From NCBI RefSeq assembly GCF_017161445.1, contig NZ_CP071060.1, positions 3,224,001 to 3,288,000 of the forward strand: a DNA stretch of 64,000 nt, given 5' to 3'. Source of the DNA: Niveibacterium microcysteis (GTDB lineage: Bacteria; Pseudomonadota; Gammaproteobacteria; Burkholderiales; Rhodocyclaceae). The notes beneath the pieces are model-generated. The model worked only from the letters and a program-made list of their open reading frames with translations. It was not told where the DNA came from and did no database searches. Made by a program: the position numbers and the translations under genes. This document shows, piece by piece, positions 58,778 through 64,000 of the stretch; the first letter of the stretch is position 1, and each line of letters starts with the position of its first letter.

Positions 58778-60580
58778 TCAGTCGCGTAGCGCATTGTAGA
58801 TCGCTTCAGCGAGTTTTCGATTCACGCCCGCCACGCGGCACAAATCTTCGACCGTTGCGTTCTTGACGCCAGCAAGACCGCCGAAGGTTTCGATCAGCTT
58901 CTTGCGGCGAGTCGGCCCGATTCCGGGGATATCGTCCAGTCGCGATCCGATCCGGGTCTTGGCTCGGCGGGCACGCATGCCCGTGATCGCAAAACGGTGC
59001 GCCTCATCACGGACGGTCTGGATCAAATGCAGGCCTGCATGTTCACCGCCAAGTACCAGCGGTTCTCGCCCATCGGCAAAGACGAGTTGCTCAAGGCCAG
59101 CTTTGCGTGCCTCGCCCTTGGCCACACCGAGCATGGCAATCGACTCAAGTCCGAGCTCGACGAGCACCTCGTGCGCCACGCCAACCTGGCCCTTGCCACC
59201 GTCGATCAGGATCAGATCCGGACGAACGCCCTCACCCGCGGCAACCTTGCCATAGCGTCGCGTGAGTGCCTGTCGCATCGCACCGTAGTCGTCACCCGGT
59301 TCAATACCGCTGATATTGAAGCGACGGTACTCGGACTTCTTCATGCCGCCGCCTTCCCACACGACACACGATGCGACAGTTGCTTCACCCATGGTGTGGC
59401 TGATGTCGAAGCACTCGATACGCTGTGGAGGGTCCTGCAAATCGAGCGCCGTACGTAGCGCTTCCAACTGGTCCGTCACACGGCCGGACTCCCGCAGCCG
59501 CACCTCGATCGCCAGACGCGCATTCTGATCCGCCATGTCGGCCCACGCCTTCTCGGCCTCAAAGCGTGGTGCGACAACGCCCATCCGCAGATCCAGCGTC
59601 TCGTCGATCAGATGGCGAGCCTCGTCCAGCGGTGCGCCGACGAGAACTAGACGCGTCGGCGCGGGGTGTTCCTGGTAGTGCTGCTCAATGAAAGCCAGCA
59701 GGGCATCGGCTGCGCCGAGCCCCTCCCCGGCGAGCGGGAACTGCGGTCGATCACCGAGATGGCGGCCGCCCCGTACCATCGCGAGGTTCACACAGACTAC
59801 GCCGGCCACCTCGACAGCCACCACGATATCGACGTCCTCGTCGCGCCCCGAGTCGACAAACTGTTTGTGCAACACCGTCTGCAAGGCGCGGATCTGGTCG
59901 CGAAAGAACGCCGCCTCCTCGTAGGCGAAACGCTCAGCCGCCTGCTGCATCTGCACACCAAGCTGATCGACGATTTCGCCGTGACGCCCTTCGAGGAACA
60001 GCGTCGCCATGCGTACATCACGCGCATAGTCTTCCGGTGAAACCAGATCGACGCACGGCGCGGTGCAGCGCTTGATCTGGTGCAGCAGGCACGGACGGGA
60101 GCGATTGGCGAACACGCTCTCTTCGCAGGTGCGCAGACGGAACATGCGCTGGATCAGCGCGACACTCTCGCGCGCCGCCCAGGAACTGGGGAACGGCCCA
60201 AAGTAACGGGAGCCCTTTGCAAAGGCACCACGGTAGTAGGCGATGCGGGGGAAGGCATCGCCGCTGAGCATGATGTAGGGATAGCTCTTGTCGTCGCGGA
60301 ACAGGATGTTGTAGCGCGGCTTGAGCGATTTGATGAGATTGTTTTCGAGGATCAGCGCCTCGGTCTCGGAGCGCACGACCGTTGTATCGACGCGCTCGAT
60401 CCGCGTCACCATCAGCGCGATACGCGGACTGGTGTGGTTCTTCTGGAAGTAACTCGATACACGCCGCTTGAGGTTCTTCGCCTTGCCGACGTAGAGCACC
60501 TCCTCGTCCGCACCAATCATGCGGTAGACGCCGGGCGCGTCAGGCAGCGTCCGCAGAAATTCGCGTGCGTCGAAACTCAC
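58778..60580 (-). CDS. uvrC: UvrABC excinuclease subunit C
   Basis: Makes both incisions in nucleotide-excision repair. 600 residues: N-terminal GIY-YIG nuclease (GVYRMI...VLYVGKAKNLKRRV), a UVR-like segment binding UvrB (about 205-235), an RNase-H-like nuclease (IECFDISHTMGEATVAS with catalytic Asp) and C-terminal helix-hairpin-helix motifs. GTG start in a GTGA overlap with the nagZ stop. Confidence 0.97.
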   Translation of the reverse strand: MSFDAREFLRTLPDAPGVYRMIGADEEVLYVGKAKNLKRRVSSYFQKNHTSPRIALMVTRIERVDTTVVRSETEALILENNLIKSLKPRYNILFRDDKSYPYIMLSGDAFPRIAYYRGAFAKGSRYFGPFPSSWAARESVALIQRMFRLRTCEESVFANRSRPCLLHQIKRCTAPCVDLVSPEDYARDVRMATLFLEGRHGEIVDQLGVQMQQAAERFAYEEAAFFRDQIRALQTVLHKQFVDSGRDEDVDIVVAVEVAGVVCVNLAMVRGGRHLGDRPQFPLAGEGLGAADALLAFIEQHYQEHPAPTRLVLVGAPLDEARHLIDETLDLRMGVVAPRFEAEKAWADMADQNARLAIEVRLRESGRVTDQLEALRTALDLQDPPQRIECFDISHTMGEATVASCVVWEGGGMKKSEYRRFNISGIEPGDDYGAMRQALTRRYGKVAAGEGVRPDLILIDGGKGQVGVAHEVLVELGLESIAMLGVAKGEARKAGLEQLVFADGREPLVLGGEHAGLHLIQTVRDEAHRFAITGMRARRAKTRIGSRLDDIPGIGPTRRKKLIETFGGLAGVKNATVEDLCRVAGVNRKLAEAIYNALRD

Positions 60581-61623
60581 GTCAGACTTGCGACGAGGTC
60601 ACTGACCGCGCGCTGCGCATCGACATAGCGGGCCTCGACCGCCAGTGCGAACGGATCGATCGCCGTCGCGGGCCGCAAGGCATCGATGCGCGCCGCACTG
60701 CGCGCGGACACCTGCGGTTGCCACTTGGCGAGCAAATCGTTCGCCAGATCTGGCCGATTGCAGACGAGGACCATGTCGCAGCCCGCCGCGTGTGCGGCGG
60801 ATGCGCGAGCAACAATATCGCCGGCCAGGGTCGCCCCTTCCATCGTCAGATCGTCCGAAAAAATCACGCCATCGAATCCGAGCCGCTCGCGCAAGATGGT
60901 CTGCAGCCAGTAGCGCGAGAACCCAGCCGGCTCCGGGTCGACCTGTTCATACACCACGTGGGCTGGCATCACGCCGGCCAATTGGCGGCCCAGGCGATGA
61001 CGGTAGGGCGCGATGTCCTGCTCCCAGATGGCATCGAAGCTGCGTTCGTCGCGAGGCATCGCGACATGCGAGTCCGCTTCGGCCCAGCCGTGGCCGGGGA
61101 AGTGCTTGCCGACCGCCCCCATGCCGGCCTCGCGCAAGCCGGCGACAAGGGCCTGCGCGAGCGACGCGGCAACAGCCGGATCGCCTGAGAATGCGCGATC
61201 GCCGACCACCGCGCTGCGGCCGTAGTCAAGGTCGAGCACGGGTGTAAAACTCAGATCGACGCCGTGGGCACGCAACTCCGCGGCCAGCACGTAGCCGGTA
61301 TGGCGCGCGAGCTCTAGGCCACGCACGTGATCGAGCGTCCAGGCCGCGCCCAGTGCGCGCATCGGGGGCAAGCGGGTAAAGCCACTCCGGAAGCGCTGGA
61401 CACGACCACCCTCGTGATCGACCGCGATGATCAAGGCCGGAGAGCGCAGCGCGTGGATTTCCTGGGTCAACGCCGTGAGTTGCTCGGGCGACTCGAAGTT
61501 GCGCGCGAAGAGGATCACACCACCGACGAGCGGATGCTTGAGGCGTTCGCGCTCAGCGTCGGTCAGCGAATACGCGGCGACATCGCACATCACCGGGCCG
61601 AGAGGTATTTGCAGCGGACTCAT
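60577..61623 (-). CDS. nagZ: beta-N-acetylhexosaminidase (peptidoglycan recycling)
   Basis: Cytosolic GH3 enzyme that removes GlcNAc from recycled muropeptides. 348 residues. Seen: VDHEGGRVQRFR and the GH3 catalytic stretch GKHFPGHGWAEADSHVAMP with the catalytic His on the mobile loop, and VIFSDDLTMEGA with the nucleophile Asp. AGGA lies 8 bases before the ATG. Between acpS and uvrC. Confidence 0.97.
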   Translation of the reverse strand: MSPLQIPLGPVMCDVAAYSLTDAERERLKHPLVGGVILFARNFESPEQLTALTQEIHALRSPALIIAVDHEGGRVQRFRSGFTRLPPMRALGAAWTLDHVRGLELARHTGYVLAAELRAHGVDLSFTPVLDLDYGRSAVVGDRAFSGDPAVAASLAQALVAGLREAGMGAVGKHFPGHGWAEADSHVAMPRDERSFDAIWEQDIAPYRHRLGRQLAGVMPAHVVYEQVDPEPAGFSRYWLQTILRERLGFDGVIFSDDLTMEGATLAGDIVARASAAHAAGCDMVLVCNRPDLANDLLAKWQPQVSARSAARIDALRPATAIDPFALAVEARYVDAQRAVSDLVASLT

Positions 61624-61679
61624 TGCGCGCTTCCTAAAGCTTGGACTTCATCCGGGCGGGATTGGCCCCACAGCCACAG

Positions 61680-62060
61680 TCAAGCATCGCGCTCGATCAG
61701 CGCAAATGCGACGACGTTGTCCTTCTCGTCACTGATAGAAAGATGCGCCGCCCATGCTCGCGCGTGCATCGCCCCCTCGAGCGCCGCATCAAAGACATAA
61801 ACCGGCTTGCCGAGTTCGTCATGGGCGACTGCGATCGCATGCAGGGTGGCAGGTGCTCGCAAGCCGGTGCCGAAGGCTTTGGCGAAAGCCTCCTTCGCAG
61901 CAAAACGCTTGGCGAGAAAGCGAGCACCGTCTCGTACCGAACGAAACTCCAGCAGCTCTTGCGGCGCGAGGATGCGCTCGGCAAACGCCTCGCCGTGTCG
62001 ATCGAGCGAGGCTCGAACCCGCGCGATCGACACGATGTCGGTGCCGATACCAGCGATCAT
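61680..62060 (-). CDS. acpS: holo-[acyl-carrier-protein] synthase
   Basis: Transfers 4'-phosphopantetheine from CoA to ACP. 126 residues. Seen: IAGIGTDIVSIARV with the metal-binding Asp, and RFLAKRFAAKEAFAKAFGTG with the Glu and Lys of the second conserved region. ATG 62060 lies 12 bases after the pdxJ stop. Confidence 0.97.
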   Translation of the reverse strand: MIAGIGTDIVSIARVRASLDRHGEAFAERILAPQELLEFRSVRDGARFLAKRFAAKEAFAKAFGTGLRAPATLHAIAVAHDELGKPVYVFDAALEGAMHARAWAAHLSISDEKDNVVAFALIERDA

Positions 62061-62072
62061 GGTGCGGGCTAC

Positions 62073-62837
62073 TCAGCCGTACAGATGGGGTGACGCGGCA
62101 GATTCGCGCATCAGACGCTTCATCTCGCCGACCGCCTCGCGCAAGCCAACGAATACCGCACGGCTCACGATTGCGTGGCCGATGTGTAATTCACGAATCC
62201 CGGGCAGTGCGGCGACGGGCTGGACATTGAAATAGTTCAGCGCATGGCCGGCATTGAAGCGCATCCCATGACCGATGATGGCGGCGCCCGCGGCACGAAT
62301 CTTCTCGATCTCAGCCAATACGGCCGGACTGCGCGCATCGCGGCCCTTTTTGTGGAAGGCCTCCGCGTAAGGGCCTGTGTGGATCTCGCACACCCGCGCG
62401 CCAACTCGCGCGGCGGCTTCCACCTGCGCCAGCTCAGCGTCGATGAAAACGCTGGACTGGATCCCGGCGTCGGCGAGTCGCGCAATGCACTCGCGAATAC
62501 GCGCCTCGTTGGCGACGATGTCGAGGCCACCCTCGGTGGTCACCTCTTGGCGCCCCTCCGGAACCAACATAGCCATCTCGGGCTTGAGCCGGCAGGCGAT
62601 TGCGACCATTTCGTCGGTCGCGGCCATCTCAAGATTCAGCTTGATGTGAGTCAGTTCGCGCAAACGGCGTACGTCCTCGTCCTGAATGTGACGACGGTCT
62701 TCGCGCAAATGCACCGTAATTCCGTCAGCGCCGCCCAGGTGAGCTTCCACCGCCCCCCATACCGGGTCCGGTTCATAGGTCCGGCGCGCTTGGCGCAGGG
62801 TGGCGATATGGTCAATGTTGACGCCGAGTTCGATCAC
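62073..62837 (-). CDS. pdxJ: pyridoxine 5'-phosphate synthase
   Basis: Last step of the DXP-dependent vitamin B6 pathway: 1-deoxyxylulose 5-phosphate plus 3-amino-2-oxopropyl phosphate to PNP. 254 residues. Seen: [51 protein letters not shown] and [14 protein letters not shown], all family signatures. GTG start in a GTGA overlap with the recO stop. Confidence 0.98.
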   Translation of the reverse strand: MIELGVNIDHIATLRQARRTYEPDPVWGAVEAHLGGADGITVHLREDRRHIQDEDVRRLRELTHIKLNLEMAATDEMVAIACRLKPEMAMLVPEGRQEVTTEGGLDIVANEARIRECIARLADAGIQSSVFIDAELAQVEAAARVGARVCEIHTGPYAEAFHKKGRDARSPAVLAEIEKIRAAGAAIIGHGMRFNAGHALNYFNVQPVAALPGIRELHIGHAIVSRAVFVGLREAVGEMKRLMRESAASPHLYG

Positions 62838-63550
62838 AGTTCCTGCAACTCCATGAAAATTCGCCGCGATTCCAGCGCACGTGCGCCGACAAGGTGAGCA
62901 ATGAGCCGCCGCATCAGGTTCTTTGCCTGAGCAAGAGTCTCGGGGTTCGACAAGTCTTCGCGGGCGAGATCCAACAGTACGCGCCCCGAGAGGGTCGCCT
63001 CATTTTGCTCCGGGTCGGTCGCCAGTACCGGTCCACGCTCGATTATAAAGAGGTAGTCGCACTCGGGCCGGACGGCGTCGCCATGCTCGTCCGTATCGAA
63101 GGTGGGGGCATAGCCGAGTTCCTGCAGGAGCACCAGCTCGAAAGTCCGCAGCGCGACGTCCTGCGGCGCATTCGCCGAGAGGCGCCGCAGCAGGCTCGCG
63201 TAGGCATCGAAGAGACGCGGATGCGCATCTTCGCGCGGCAGCAGGCGCACCAATAACTCGTTGGCGTAGTAACCACACATGAGCGTGCTGCCGGCGAGCA
63301 TCGGCTGGCCGCCTTGCCATTCCGCAGCGACCAGCGTTTTGAGTTCCCCGGCGCCGCTCCAGCCGATCTCCAGCGGCTGAAAGGCGAGCAGGACGCCACG
63401 CAGCGCAGCACGCGGACGCCGCGCGCCCTTGGCGACCATGGCCACACGGCCATGTTCACGGCAGAACATGTCAACAACGTAGCTGGTTTCTCGCCACGGA
63501 CGGGTGTGCAGAACGAAGGCCGACTGCTGCTCGACGCGTTTGCTACTCAT
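62834..63550 (-). CDS. recO: DNA repair protein RecO
   Basis: Recombination mediator that loads RecA on SSB-coated DNA. 238 residues: N-terminal OB-fold ([36 protein letters not shown] in the first 50 residues) and a helical C-terminal domain without a zinc-finger Cys set, as is common in Proteobacteria. ATG 63550 lies 30 bases after the era stop. Confidence 0.95.
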   Translation of the reverse strand: MSSKRVEQQSAFVLHTRPWRETSYVVDMFCREHGRVAMVAKGARRPRAALRGVLLAFQPLEIGWSGAGELKTLVAAEWQGGQPMLAGSTLMCGYYANELLVRLLPREDAHPRLFDAYASLLRRLSANAPQDVALRTFELVLLQELGYAPTFDTDEHGDAVRPECDYLFIIERGPVLATDPEQNEATLSGRVLLDLAREDLSNPETLAQAKNLMRRLIAHLVGARALESRRIFMELQEL

Positions 63551-63580
63551 CAGGCGCAGTCAGTCCATCGGTGCGAAGTG

Positions 63581-64000
63581 TTATTCGATACCGAGACTCT
63601 TGAGCGCACGCTCATCATCCGCCCAACCGCCTTTGACCTTCACCCACACCTCAAGGTAGACGGGGCCGCCGAACAGTTTCTCCAAATCGACACGCGCCTC
63701 GGACGACACGCGTTTGAGCTTTTCACCACCGCGTCCAATGACCATGGCCTTGTGGCTCGGCCGATCGACGATGATGGCTGCAAAGATGCGACGCACCGGC
63801 CCGTCGATCTCGAACTTTTCGATTTCGACCGCCAAGCCATAAGGCAGCTCTTCGCCAAGCAGGCGGAAGAGCTTCTCCCGAATGAACTCAGCAGCAAGAA
63901 AGCGTTCGCTTCGATCGGTGATGTCGTCTGCATCGAAAATCGCCGGCTGCTCTGGGAGCAGTGGCCCACATGCCTTCAACAGCTCGTCTGCGTTCGCACC
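63581..64000 (-). CDS. era: GTPase Era, C-terminal part (cut by window end)
   Basis: Essential GTPase that binds the 3' end of 16S rRNA during 30S assembly. Only the last 139 residues are inside the window; the frame stays open to base 64000, so the GTPase domain lies beyond. Seen: LPEQPAIFDADDITDRSERFLAAEFIREKLF, and the KH-type RNA-binding domain with IGRGGEKLKRV and VYLEVWVKVKGGWADDERAL. It heads the visible part of the operon with recO. Confidence 0.96.
   Translation of the reverse strand, partial: GANADELLKACGPLLPEQPAIFDADDITDRSERFLAAEFIREKLFRLLGEELPYGLAVEIEKFEIDGPVRRIFAAIIVDRPSHKAMVIGRGGEKLKRVSSEARVDLEKLFGGPVYLEVWVKVKGGWADDERALKSLGIE

Overview
This is a GC-rich, gene-dense, mostly chromosomal-core window of a Gram-negative bacterium. 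I read about 52 protein genes, three tRNAs, one riboswitch and several terminators, and no insertion sequence, prophage, integrase or CRISPR array. The gene content points to a betaproteobacterium, most likely of the Rhodocyclales (Azoarcus/Zoogloea/Uliginosibacterium-like). The signs are a cphA'-cphA cyanophycin pair with its DUF1854/ABC companions, the linkage era-recO-pdxJ-acpS-nagZ-uvrC-pgsA-tRNA, minCDE, an RhlE helicase with a long tail, and two starch-binding accessory proteins. The genus assignment is inference.

Layout. 1-4.4 kb: a tripartite drug-efflux operon (NodT-type outer-membrane factor, cut by the window edge; EmrA; EmrB) followed by an orphan MlaD-like protein. 4.4-9.1 kb: glutamate dehydrogenase, a DUF1631 protein and a membrane GGDEF diguanylate cyclase. 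9.2-13.1 kb: a MalZ-type maltodextrin glucosidase, a PfkB sugar kinase and an MFS transporter, plausibly a sugar-handling unit. 13.1-14.5 kb: a small ORF behind a palindromic operator, then a yybP-ykoY (manganese) riboswitch controlling a GDT1/TMEM165-type Mn exporter, then a KTSC protein. 14.5-23.3 kb: MtfA peptidase and the cyanophycin region. There the DUF1854 and zinc-ribbon ABC exporter genes run leftwards, and degenerate CphA' plus full CphA run rightwards from a 315-bp divergent promoter region.

23.4-33.8 kb: mutL, two small related unknown genes, TraB/GumN, miaA, a BCCT transporter, rhlE, and a divergent thioesterase/ETF-quinone oxidoreductase pair sharing a 20-bp palindrome. 33.9-40.5 kb: a secreted double-CBM21 protein, hydroxypyruvate isomerase, a Cache-HAMP-GAF-HD-GYP sensor, a CBM41 (pullulanase-associated domain) lipoprotein, and a D15-type outer-membrane protein coupled to purL. 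40.5-49 kb: purL, CnoX/YbbN, and two tandem paralogous chemoreceptors behind a candidate sigma-28 promoter.

49-57.7 kb: a degenerate nuclease-fold protein, tex, rlmJ, a cold-shock protein, an ArsC-family protein, an Hsp33 lacking all four zinc cysteines, minCDE and two small exported proteins. 57.8-64 kb: a tRNA Gly-Cys-Gly cluster and the leftward era-to-pgsA operon, with era cut by the window edge.

The observations most worth following are the cysteine-free Hsp33; the two non-catalytic starch-binding exported proteins only about 4.2 kb apart; the cyanophycin-linked ABC/DUF1854 pair with a CphA' that has lost its P-loop lysine; and the small paralog pair at 25.3-26.2 kb.
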